The translations under genes were made by a program, and so were the position numbers. A stretch of 37,149 bases of DNA from CAZWSE01 sp964636575 (lineage in GTDB: Bacteria > Pseudomonadota > Alphaproteobacteria > Rhodobacterales > Rhodobacteraceae): contig CAZWSE010000025.1 in NCBI GenBank assembly GCA_964636575.1, positions 1 through 37,149 of the forward strand, read 5' to 3'. A model generated the notes under the pieces. It did no database searches. It was not told the DNA's origin and saw only the letters and a list, made by a program, of their open reading frames with translations. How positions within the stretch are numbered: the first letter of the stretch is position 1; every line of letters starts with the position of its first letter. Below, in pieces: positions 1 through 6,965 of the stretch.

Positions 1-827
1 TACAAAGCCTGCCGCGCCTCTTTGCTGGCGCGCTCAAACCAATGCACCAACCAAAAACCGCGCACGGTGATGTCGTTGAAAATAAGCCCCCCCGCCTGCA
101 TCGAAATCGGCTCAAGCGACATGGCACCATAGTTCACAAGCGTGCCGCCTTTTTCCAGCGTATCGCCCAAACGGCCAAAGGTTTCACCGGCAACAGCATC
201 TACGGCCAGCTTCATCTTGGCACCCGTCGCTTGGCGCACACGTTTGGCCAAATCAGGACCATCAACAAGCACGCATTCAGCGCCCAAAGCCTCAAGCCCC
301 GCTACAGCGCTTTCGCGGCGCACGACCGAAACCACATTGATCCCCCGCGCCTTGGCAAGTTGGACCAAATAGCCACCGACAGCGGAATTCGCAGCCGATT
401 GAATGACCCAATCGCCTTCCTTCAAATCGACATACTCAGACAGCAGCAAAGACGCCGTGGGCGGGTTCACCACAAGCATCGACAGCTGATCCAGATCACC
501 CTCAGGCACAGGAACAAGCTGGCGCATATCAGCGACGACCTCGGTCACCCAAGTGCCCGCCCCCGCAGGCAACAGCACAAGCTGGCCAACGGGCAAGCCC
601 TCACCACTGGTTTCGACGACGCGGCCCAAACCTTCGTTGCCCGCAATGGCAGGCAAAGGCGGCCGGACCCCATAGTTGCCCGCAATCTGGATCAAATCAG
701 ACGGGTTAATGGGCGCACGCAGTACCTCAACACGGGCCTGTCCAGCCGTCAAAGGCTCGGACGGCAGGTCAACCACCTTCAGAACCTTCGTTGGATCGCC
801 AAAATCTTCATAAATTACGCGCTGCAT
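1..827 (-). CDS. Zinc-type alcohol dehydrogenase / quinone reductase family protein, C-terminus cut by window edge
   Basis: A leftward open frame of 275 codons starts at the ATG at 825-827 behind a GGGAG ribosome site and runs off the left edge without a stop. The product begins MQRVIYEDFGDPTKVLKVVD and has the GroES-like N-terminal half of the medium-chain dehydrogenase/reductase superfamily (NPSDL, then GNEGLGRVV), followed by the start of a Rossmann domain (SAAN-SAVGGYLVQLAK, then VVRRE). No catalytic-zinc cysteine cluster is visible. This fits the zinc-free quinone reductase / trans-2-enoyl-CoA reductase (MECR) branch, which reduces quinones or enoyl thioesters with NADPH. The enoyl reductase reading is inference; the substrate cannot be told from the sequence. 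About 50 residues of a usual 320-330 are probably missing. Confidence 0.85.
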   Translation of the reverse strand, partial: MQRVIYEDFGDPTKVLKVVDLPSEPLTAGQARVEVLRAPINPSDLIQIAGNYGVRPPLPAIAGNEGLGRVVETSGEGLPVGQLVLLPAGAGTWVTEVVADMRQLVPVPEGDLDQLSMLVVNPPTASLLLSEYVDLKEGDWVIQSAANSAVGGYLVQLAKARGINVVSVVRRESAVAGLEALGAECVLVDGPDLAKRVRQATGAKMKLAVDAVAGETFGRLGDTLEKGGTLVNYGAMSLEPISMQAGGLIFNDITVRGFWLVHWFERASKEARQAL

Positions 828-927
828 GATCGTCTCCCATAAGTTGGACGCACCTTGGCGCGGGGCACTTGGCGGAAACAAGCGAAACGCGGCGTCAGGG
901 GGGTTAGGACGTCACGATTGGCAGACG

Positions 928-955
928 AAAAAAGACCGGACCCGAAGGCCCGGCC
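928..955 (-). terminator. Rho-independent terminator downstream of the response regulator
   Basis: On the minus strand a 9-bp stem (947-955 paired with 934-942, two G-U pairs) closes on a TTCG tetraloop (943-946) and is followed by six T (933-928). It lies about 120 bp past the stop of the leftward response regulator and 100 bp before the leftward dehydrogenase, so it separates the two transcription units. Confidence 0.85.
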
Positions 956-1076
956 AGTTCAACAGGGAGGTACATATCAGTCCCCGGATATGCACGGGTT
1001 TCACGTAACTGGTTAGTCATGTTCGGCAGTACCAGCATTGACCTAGATCAAGCTTAGGAAAGAACATGACAACGCG

Positions 1077-1763
1077 TTACGCCATCAAACGATACCCACC
1101 AGATTCGGTCACAAGAAGGCGCGCATTGGACGGATCTGGTTCTATTTTCTGACGAAGACGGTAAATATGTGTCTCAAGCGTGTGGGTGGTGACGCCTGCA
1201 TTGTATCCCCAGACCTCATGCAACAGCACATCGCGGGCAACAACGCCATCGGTCGAGCGGTACAAGAACTTGAGGATATTGGTCTCTTTCTCGGTCAGAC
1301 GGATCTTCTTGTCGTCCTCGGTGATCAACATCTTCATGGCAGGCTTGAAGGTATAGGGCCCAAGGGTAAACACAGCGTCCTCGGACTGCTCATGCTGACG
1401 CAACTGGGCGCGGATACGGGCCAACAGGACAGGAAACTTGAACGGCTTGGTGACATAGTCGTTGGCACCGGCATCAAGACCCAAAATGGTATCACTATCA
1501 CTGTCGTGGCCCGTCAGCATCAAAATAGGGCTTTTGACACCCTGTTTGCGCATCAAACGGCACAACTCGCGGCCATCGGTATCGGGCAGGCCAACGTCCA
1601 GAATGACCAAGTCGTACAAAGCCTCCTTAATGCGAAGCATCGCCTGCTGACCGCTATCCGCTTCAAAAACATCGAAATCTTCGGTCAGAACCATCTGTTC
1701 AGACAGCGCCTCGCGCAGATCGTCGTCATCATCGACCAAAAGGATTTTCTTCAGCTGTGCCAT
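1077..1763 (-). CDS. cenR: OmpR/PhoB-family response regulator, CenR-like
   Basis: This 228-residue two-component response regulator has an N-terminal receiver domain (about 5-118) with the acidic pocket DDDDD at 11-15, phospho-acceptor D56 in LVILDVGLP, switch residue T84 and conserved K106 in TKPF. A C-terminal winged-helix DNA-binding domain (about 130-228) contains LTEKE and THTLETHIYRLRQKI. The sequence strongly resembles, from memory, the conserved alphaproteobacterial regulator called CenR, essential for cell-envelope integrity in Caulobacter and Rhodobacter. The name is a recall-based assignment; the OmpR family is certain. A strong AGGAG precedes the ATG. The gene stands alone, divergent from ribA across 161 bp, with no histidine kinase beside it, and a terminator lies downstream. 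Confidence 0.85.
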   Translation of the reverse strand: MAQLKKILLVDDDDDLREALSEQMVLTEDFDVFEADSGQQAMLRIKEALYDLVILDVGLPDTDGRELCRLMRKQGVKSPILMLTGHDSDSDTILGLDAGANDYVTKPFKFPVLLARIRAQLRQHEQSEDAVFTLGPYTFKPAMKMLITEDDKKIRLTEKETNILKFLYRSTDGVVARDVLLHEVWGYNAGVTTHTLETHIYRLRQKIEPDPSNARLLVTESGGYRLMA

Positions 1764-1924
1764 TGGGGCGTCTCCTATCCGTTGACCTTAACATGTGGGC
1801 CAGATCGGATTGAGACAAGCATTTCGCCGTTCTCTCACAGGCTCGTGTCTGTCCGTTGGGAAATGTTTCAATTTCGGACAAAACACACTAAGTCTGGGGT
1901 GTATTCTGTAACAGAAAGCACGCA

Positions 1925-3013
1925 ATGCGACTGGCACCTGACACAATTGAAACGCTCGCACGGGCACGGGCAGACCTCCGAATGGGGGTTCCAGTGGTCA
2001 TTTCAGGCGATCAAGGCGCGGTTGTTCTGGCAGCGGAAACGCTGAACGCGGACCGTTTGGCGGCACTACACGCGCTCGGCGGGCAGCCCTCTTTGGCAAT
2101 CACAGCGCGGCGGGCCGAAACCCTCAAAGCGCGGGCCTACGACGGCGACATCGCGCGGATCATCCTGCCCAGCGACGCGACACTCGGCTGGATATTGGGC
2201 ATCACAGACCCCGCAGATGACTTGAACACACCCATGAAAGGGCCACTGCAATCCATGCGGGACGGCAGTGCAGACGTGCACAGGTTCGCAGTCGGGCTGG
2301 CCAAAGCAGCACGGCTTTTGCCCGCTGTGGTGGTTCTGCCCCTAAAAGACGCAGGACAATTTGCGCTATCAAACGCACTGACGCAGCTCGATTTAGCCGA
2401 AGCCAGCAAGGTCATGGACGATGCAAGCCCGCTCCATCCCGTCATCAGCGCAAGGCTACCGCTGGAACTGGCAGAACAGTCACGACTGCACGTTTTCCGA
2501 CCGGAAGACGGCGGGGAAGAACACTACGCCATCGAAATAGGGCGACCCGACCGGGAAAAACCGGTTTTGGCGCGGGTGCATTCGGCCTGCTTCACGGGCG
2601 ACCTTCTGGGCAGCCTCAAATGCGACTGCGGACCACAACTGCGGGCCGCCTTGGCACAGATGGGAACAGAAGGGGCAGGCGTACTGGTCTACCTCAACCA
2701 AGAAGGACGCGGGATCGGGCTGGCCAACAAAATGCGGGCCTATTCCCTGCAAGACCAAGGGTTCGACACGGTTGAAGCCAACCACAGGCTCGGGTTTGAA
2801 GACGACGAACGGGATTTCCGACTTGGATCCAGCATATTGAAAACAATGGGCTTTTCAGGGGTCAGGTTACTCACAAACAACCCCGCAAAGATCGACATGA
2901 TGAACCGCAGCGGGGTTCAGGTGGCCGAACGGGTGCCGCTTAAAGAAGGGCACAATCACCACAACAAAGACTATCTGGCGACTAAGGCTGCCAAATCGGG
3001 ACATCTACTATAA
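1925..3013 (+). CDS. ribA: GTP cyclohydrolase II with N-terminal RibB-like remnant
   Basis: RibA opens GTP to 2,5-diamino-6-ribosylamino-pyrimidinone phosphate, the first step of riboflavin synthesis in the cytoplasm. The catalytic domain (about 185-362) has the zinc ligands C222, C233 and C235 in the pattern HSACFTGDLLGS then KCDCG, the QEGRGIGL loop (259-266) and LTNNPAKI. At 362 residues it is far longer than the roughly 200-residue E. coli enzyme. The first 180 residues resemble a worn 3,4-DHBP synthase (RibB) domain: VISGDQGAVVLAAETLNADR sits where RibB carries its acidic DRENEGD motif, and the catalytic acidic residues are gone. The ribosome site before the chosen ATG is weak. The gene leads a likely operon with the GFA-fold gene (13 bp gap) and the L,D-transpeptidase. 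Confidence 0.95.
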   Translation: MRLAPDTIETLARARADLRMGVPVVISGDQGAVVLAAETLNADRLAALHALGGQPSLAITARRAETLKARAYDGDIARIILPSDATLGWILGITDPADDLNTPMKGPLQSMRDGSADVHRFAVGLAKAARLLPAVVVLPLKDAGQFALSNALTQLDLAEASKVMDDASPLHPVISARLPLELAEQSRLHVFRPEDGGEEHYAIEIGRPDREKPVLARVHSACFTGDLLGSLKCDCGPQLRAALAQMGTEGAGVLVYLNQEGRGIGLANKMRAYSLQDQGFDTVEANHRLGFEDDERDFRLGSSILKTMGFSGVRLLTNNPAKIDMMNRSGVQVAERVPLKEGHNHHNKDYLATKAAKSGHLL

Positions 3014-3026
3014 AGAAGGAACCACC

Positions 3027-3440
3027 ATGCAAGGCAAATGTTACTGCGGCGAATTGCACTTCGAAGTTACGCAAGACCCGACGTTGAAAATACAATGTCA
3101 TTGCCGTGAATGTCAGTATTTCACAGGCGGCGCACCGAACTTTGCGATGGGTGTGCCTGCGGCGTCTTACACATACACCAAAGGTACGCCAAAAACCTTC
3201 GCACGGACCGATCTGGAAAACCCGCGCACGCGTGAATTCTGCGCAAACTGCGGAACACACATGACGACACTTGTGCCAGAACGGCAGATGGTCATCGTGA
3301 AAGTCGGCACATTGGACGATCCGGCAAAGGACTACGGCGATTCCAGCTTTGCGATGTTCATGAAAGACAGCCAACCCTTCCATGTGGTGGCAGACGGCAA
3401 ACCCTGCTTTGACGTGCGCCCGCCACCGCCCGCAAAATGA
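3027..3440 (+). CDS. GFA / CENP-V fold zinc protein
   Basis: This 137-residue protein belongs to the family named after glutathione-dependent formaldehyde-activating enzyme (GFA). Cysteines occupy the family's zinc positions: C5 and C7 (CYC), C24, C26 and C29 (CHCREC), and C72 and C75 (FCANCGT). Family members typically bind two zinc ions. Only a few have a shown activity (glutathione-formaldehyde adduct formation), so the substrate here is unknown. AAGGA lies before the ATG. The stop overlaps the start of the next gene (ATGA at 3437-3440), so the two are probably translationally coupled. Confidence 0.9.
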   Translation: MQGKCYCGELHFEVTQDPTLKIQCHCRECQYFTGGAPNFAMGVPAASYTYTKGTPKTFARTDLENPRTREFCANCGTHMTTLVPERQMVIVKVGTLDDPAKDYGDSSFAMFMKDSQPFHVVADGKPCFDVRPPPPAK

Positions 3441-3930
3441 AGCCGCTCGACATGGTTTTGACGCCCATGGGCCTGCGGTTCAAAGGCATCACCTACCCCT
3501 GCACCATCGGATCAGGCGGGTTAACGAACCGCAAAGCTGAGGGCGATGGGGCCACACCCATTGGCACACACCGCATCGTAGGTATGCTTTACAGGCCCGA
3601 CCGCATGGCGCGCCCTGCCAATTGGGCCAAGCCTATCGGGCCGAACGATCTGTGGTCAGACGATGTAAAAGACCTTGATTACAACATGTTAGTCCAAGCG
3701 CCCCATGCCTTCAGCCATGAAACCTTGCGCCGCGCTGACCCTATGTATGACCTGATCTTGCTGACAGATTGGAACTGGCCCTACGCGGTCAAAGGGCGCG
3801 GATCGGCCATCTTCATCCACCAATGGCGCGGACGCGGACGGCCCACAGCAGGCTGCATCGGGCTGCGCCGCGACCATCTACGATCCATCGCACCCCAGAT
3901 TGATTTCAGCACAAGATTGGTTGTGCCGGA
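3437..3930 (+). CDS. L,D-transpeptidase (YkuD family), 3' end lost in the assembly gap
   Basis: The visible 164 residues contain a YkuD catalytic domain: H128 in FIHQW and the nucleophile C140 in TAGCIGL, with the usual spacing to the downstream Arg. Such enzymes make 3-3 peptidoglycan cross-links or attach proteins to the wall. No signal peptide or lysin-motif domain is visible, and the protein starts almost directly with the catalytic fold, as in a short roseobacter type. The reading frame enters the N run at 3931; because DFSTRLVVP is near the end of such domains, only a few residues are probably missing. It overlaps the GFA gene by 4 bp. Confidence 0.88.
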
Positions 3931-4030
3931 NNNNNNNNNNNNNNNNNNNNNNNNNNNNNNNNNNNNNNNNNNNNNNNNNNNNNNNNNNNNNNNNNNNNNN
4001 NNNNNNNNNNNNNNNNNNNNNNNNNNNNNN
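3931..4030. other. Assembly gap, 100 N
   Basis: Exactly 100 N, the conventional placeholder for a join of unknown length. It removes the ends of two convergent genes (L,D-transpeptidase and PEBP-like protein) and whatever terminator lies between them. The bases flanking it (ending TGCCGGA and starting TGCCAAC) do not form a long repeat, unlike the gap at 19849. Confidence 0.99.
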
Positions 4031-4388
4031 TGCCAACAACCTTCGATCCGGCCCGCGCCGTCGCTGTCCATTCATAGGTATGCACACCATCCGGCGGGCA
4101 CGGGCTTTTGTACTTAAACGCGCCCATGGGCACAGTGCCACTGCCCGTAATCTTTAGCTTTTTGCCACCGTGGTTGTAGCTCGGGACGTTCAAATCAACC
4201 AGTTTGAACTGAATGGTCGTCGTTCCGGCAGGCACACCGGACAGTTTGAACGCAGGGCTGGGCACACGGTTCGGATTGCCACTGGTACAGCTTGGAATAT
4301 TGCCCCAATTGAACGACATCTTGAACTCGGCGGCGGCGGATGTGGCCATCATCGCAACGGAAACAGCCAGAACTGGAATGAACTTCAT
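4031..4388 (-). CDS. Exported PEBP-like (YbhB/YbcL, Raf-kinase-inhibitor-like) protein, C-terminus lost in gap
   Basis: The visible 119 residues begin with a signal peptide (MKFIPVLAVSVAMMATSAAA, cleavage expected near residue 21), so the mature protein is periplasmic. The mature part has the phosphatidylethanolamine-binding-protein pattern of bacterial YbhB/YbcL: SPAFKLSGVPAGT, then LVDLNVP and the CPPDGVHTY segment that lines the ligand pocket. Bacterial members have no settled biochemical role. The C-terminal third lies in the gap. An AGGTATTTTCG segment precedes the ATG. Confidence 0.8.
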
Positions 4389-4434
4389 CGAAAATACCTT
4401 TCTGCTAAAGCCTCAGCATAGCAGAAAACGGGCG

Positions 4435-5097
4435 TTATGGCGAAACTGGAACGCGATCCCCGAAAATGGCGGACCCAACGCGCACATGGGTCGCCCCCAT
4501 CGCAATCGCATCCTCAAAATCACTGCTCATGCCCATAGACAGGCCAGTCAACCCGTTGCGGGCAGCCATATCAGCAAGCATTTTGAAATGGGTCTTGGGG
4601 TCATCTTCCACAGGTGGGATGCACATCAACCCCTTCACAGGCAGATCAAGTGCTGCGCAATCAGCGATAAACCCATCCGCATCTTTGGGCAGGACACCAG
4701 CCTTTTGCGGCTCAGATCCGGTGTTGATCTGGATGAAAAGATCAGGGCAATGGCCCATTTCCTGCGCCAGTCGCGCAAAGGTCTTGGCCAGTTTGGGGCG
4801 GTCAAGCGTATGAATTGATTGGAAAAGCTCCATCGCCTGACGGGCTTTGTTGGTTTGCAAAGGGCCAATCAAATGCAGATCGAGGGGCCCGTCAAACTGA
4901 GCGCGAAAGTCAGGCCATTTGCCAGCCGCTTCCTGCACACGGTTCTCGCCAAAGCATCGGTGACCTTCATCCAGAACGGCCGCAACACGGGCATTGGGCT
5001 GCACCTTGGATACGGCAATCAAGTGGGTTGATCCGGCAGCGCGGCCCGCTTTGGTTTCAGCGGCGGCGATACGGGTCAAAATGTCGGACAAGGGCAC
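4435..5097 (-). CDS. PLP homeostasis protein, YggS/PROSC family
   Basis: YggS-type proteins bind pyridoxal phosphate without a known reaction and keep free PLP and amino-acid pools in balance. The predicted PLP lysine is K31 in LIAVSKV, followed by the family hallmarks CFGENRVQEA, HLIGPLQTNKA, SIHTLD and the C-terminal SMGMSSDFEDAI / VRVGSAIFG. The GTG at 5095-5097 is preferred as start: it gives 220 residues, the family's usual length, and GGAGA lies 10 bases upstream. An ATG at 5148 would add 17 residues with no ribosome site and would start inside the porin terminator. The gene follows the porin on the same strand but is separated from it by that terminator. Confidence 0.9.
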   Translation of the reverse strand: MPLSDILTRIAAAETKAGRAAGSTHLIAVSKVQPNARVAAVLDEGHRCFGENRVQEAAGKWPDFRAQFDGPLDLHLIGPLQTNKARQAMELFQSIHTLDRPKLAKTFARLAQEMGHCPDLFIQINTGSEPQKAGVLPKDADGFIADCAALDLPVKGLMCIPPVEDDPKTHFKMLADMAARNGLTGLSMGMSSDFEDAIAMGATHVRVGSAIFGDRVPVSP

Positions 5098-5146
5098 GGG
5101 CGCGAAATCTCCAATGGGTTGGCCCCACAAGATAATAGGCACGGGC

Positions 5147-5179
5147 AAAAGAAAAGGGGCAGACCGTTAGGCCTGCCCC
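5147..5179 (-). terminator. Rho-independent terminator of the porin gene
   Basis: On the minus strand a 7-bp perfect GC stem (5173-5179 with 5156-5162) with extra CC/GG pairs inside the loop is followed by TTTTCTTTT (5155-5147). It lies 26 bp past the porin stop codon. Confidence 0.9.
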
Positions 5180-5204
5180 AAATCTCAAAGATATTCAGAT
5201 CAAC

Positions 5205-6137
5205 TTAGAAGTTGAAGCGAACACCGAAGTCAGCTTGGATACGGTCGGAATCGGCCGCACCGCTTGTACCACCGCGTGACACGATACCACCGCGCAGCGA
5301 TGTACCGCCGCCCATGTCGTGGTTGAAGTCAACACCGTAGGACGCGCTCTCGAAGTAGTCCGCGTCAGCAACGTAAACTTCTACGTTTGTCGCTGCGCCA
5401 ACGTCGAAACGTGCTGCAACAACCCAGTGGTCACCACCAAGTGTACCAACACCGGTGTCGTCACCGTTGCTTGCGTAAGCAATCGACACGTCAGCAATAC
5501 CAACGGAACCGCCGGCCGATACGACCCACTCGGTGTCGAGAGGGTTGTCGGAATCTTGAACACCCAAAGCAACTGTCCAGCCAGAGAACGTGTATGCAGC
5601 GTGTGCGGCAATACGGTCGTCTGTTTCAGAAGCAGAAACGTGTACAGAGAAGTCGCCGGAGGAGTACATGACTTCAACACCGTTGTCGCCAGCGTTACCC
5701 AGACCACCGGACGAGTACGCGTCGCCACGGAAGTTGTAGGCTGTGTAGTCATAGCCCAAACCGGTCAGACCTATGTCGATTGGGTACATGCCAGGCATGA
5801 ATTCCAATGCGCCGAAGATGTTACCAACACCTACTTCAAGACCGTTTGCACGGGCGAAGAGACGGGCACCGTTGAACTGTGGGCGTTGGCCAACAGCTGC
5901 GTCACGCTCTTCACCTTCAAGGCGAACGCGGCCACCGAATTCAACGCCAGCGTCGGATTCAGCAGTTGCATCGATCTGGATGCGGAAACGGCTTGTCAGA
6001 TCAGTAGAAGAATCGGCTGCGCCAACACCTTCACTGTAAAGCACACCAAAGCGGGCCCAGCCGCCAAATGTTACGTCAGCTGCAGCAACGCCGGCTGTGG
6101 CGATCAGAGCTGTCGTAGCGAAGAGAACCTTTTTCAT
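5205..6137 (-). CDS. Outer-membrane porin, Rhodobacter type
   Basis: This 310-residue protein has a signal peptide (MKKVLFATTALIATAGVAAA) followed by amphipathic beta strands rich in Gly, Asp and aromatic residues. It ends in F (FGVRFNF), the terminal aromatic that the BAM insertion machinery recognises. The mature start DVTFGGWARFGVLY and the SRFRIQIDATAESDAG segment are typical of the 16-strand general porins of Rhodobacter and Paracoccus, which pass small hydrophilic solutes. The acidic residues (DSSTD, EGEER) suggest a charged constriction loop, which is inference. It is monocistronic: the next gene upstream is divergent and a strong terminator follows. Codon use is skewed to a few codons, as in highly expressed genes. 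Confidence 0.93.
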   Translation of the reverse strand: MKKVLFATTALIATAGVAAADVTFGGWARFGVLYSEGVGAADSSTDLTSRFRIQIDATAESDAGVEFGGRVRLEGEERDAAVGQRPQFNGARLFARANGLEVGVGNIFGALEFMPGMYPIDIGLTGLGYDYTAYNFRGDAYSSGGLGNAGDNGVEVMYSSGDFSVHVSASETDDRIAAHAAYTFSGWTVALGVQDSDNPLDTEWVVSAGGSVGIADVSIAYASNGDDTGVGTLGGDHWVVAARFDVGAATNVEVYVADADYFESASYGVDFNHDMGGGTSLRGGIVSRGGTSGAADSDRIQADFGVRFNF

Positions 6138-6387
6138 AATCTTTTCCCTCGGTTTTCAAAATCAGCCCAAACCAGAGAATCTAGTGAGGGTATGAATGGT
6201 GTTTCGCTCTTTCTGACCTCAGTTGCAAAGGTTTCTGGCAGGCCACATCCCCAAGGACATAAAAATGATGCACCAATGCCACACTGGAAAAACCCACATT
6301 TTGGGGCAAACCCAGCCTACGTACATATACAAGGCCCTTGCCCCCCCGATTCCGCTTGGGTAGGACGGTGCAAGGACATTTGACGGG

Positions 6388-6888
6388 ATGCACAGCATGA
6401 CACACCGCACAACAGTAAAGACAGGCCTGCTTCTGACGCTTATTCTCGGCGTAAGCGCCTGTAACAGTCTGCGGAACACGCCGCCACCAAACGAAGGTGT
6501 CGGGTCTGAATTCTCAAACAGCCCCAGCGTCATAAACTCCCAACGGACAACAATCTGGGACGCATTCCGCCCGTCAAAGACCGAACAAACGGTCAATGTG
6601 AACAAATACATCTGGAACGCATCGCTTGAGGTTTTGAACTTCCTGCCGGTGCAAACGGTGGATCCGTTCACAGGGACAATCGTAACAGGATACGGCACAC
6701 CTCCAGGCGGCGGTCGGGCGTATCGCGCCACGATCTTGGTAGATGATCCGGCACTGGATGCACGGTCCTTGAAACTGTCTTTGCAAAACCGGAACGGACG
6801 CAGCGCCAACACCGCCACAGTGCGGGCCGTTGAAGACGCCATCCTGACACGGGCGCGCCAGCTACGGATCGCGGACAACAGGCTCTAG
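6388..6888 (+). CDS. DUF3576 domain lipoprotein
   Basis: This 166-residue predicted lipoprotein has a basic N-terminus, a hydrophobic stretch (LLLTLILGVSA) and lipobox Cys25, so it is probably anchored to a membrane in the periplasm. The rest matches DUF3576, an alphaproteobacterial family without known function: the VNKYIWNASLEVLNFLP and DPFTGTIVTGYGTPPG segments stand out. It is commonly found upstream of leuS in this group. ATG 6388 follows AAGGAC by about 10 bases; a second in-frame ATG at 6397 is also possible. A terminator separates it from leuS. Confidence 0.85.
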   Translation: MHSMTHRTTVKTGLLLTLILGVSACNSLRNTPPPNEGVGSEFSNSPSVINSQRTTIWDAFRPSKTEQTVNVNKYIWNASLEVLNFLPVQTVDPFTGTIVTGYGTPPGGGRAYRATILVDDPALDARSLKLSLQNRNGRSANTATVRAVEDAILTRARQLRIADNRL

Positions 6889-6916
6889 CACCGCACCCTT
6901 ATTCACAGTAAGACCA

Positions 6917-6947
6917 GCGCCGGAGCCCCAAAGGGTTTCGGCGTTTT
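6917..6947 (+). terminator. Rho-independent terminator between the DUF3576 gene and leuS
   Basis: An 11-bp stem (6918-6928 with 6933-6943; two G-U pairs) closes on a CAAA loop and is followed by TTTT (6944-6947). It ends only 18 bases before the leuS ATG, just upstream of the leuS ribosome site AAAAGGACA, so it lies in the leuS leader as well as at the DUF3576 3' end. Confidence 0.85.
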
Positions 6948-6965
6948 CGTTAAAAGGACACCATC

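Noticed and set aside
904..1020. A 38-codon leftward open frame (starting MTNQLRETRAYPGTD) between the response regulator and its terminator
   Set aside because: It reads straight through the terminator hairpin and T run, and has no ribosome site before its ATG; most likely chance.
3906..4157. Open frames running across the N run at 3931-4030
   Set aside because: They depend on reading N as sense codons; the true frames end inside the unsequenced gap.
5319..6383. A 354-codon rightward open frame opposite the porin
   Set aside because: It is the antisense image of the porin, produced by its strong codon bias, with a Cys/Val-rich sequence unlike a real protein.
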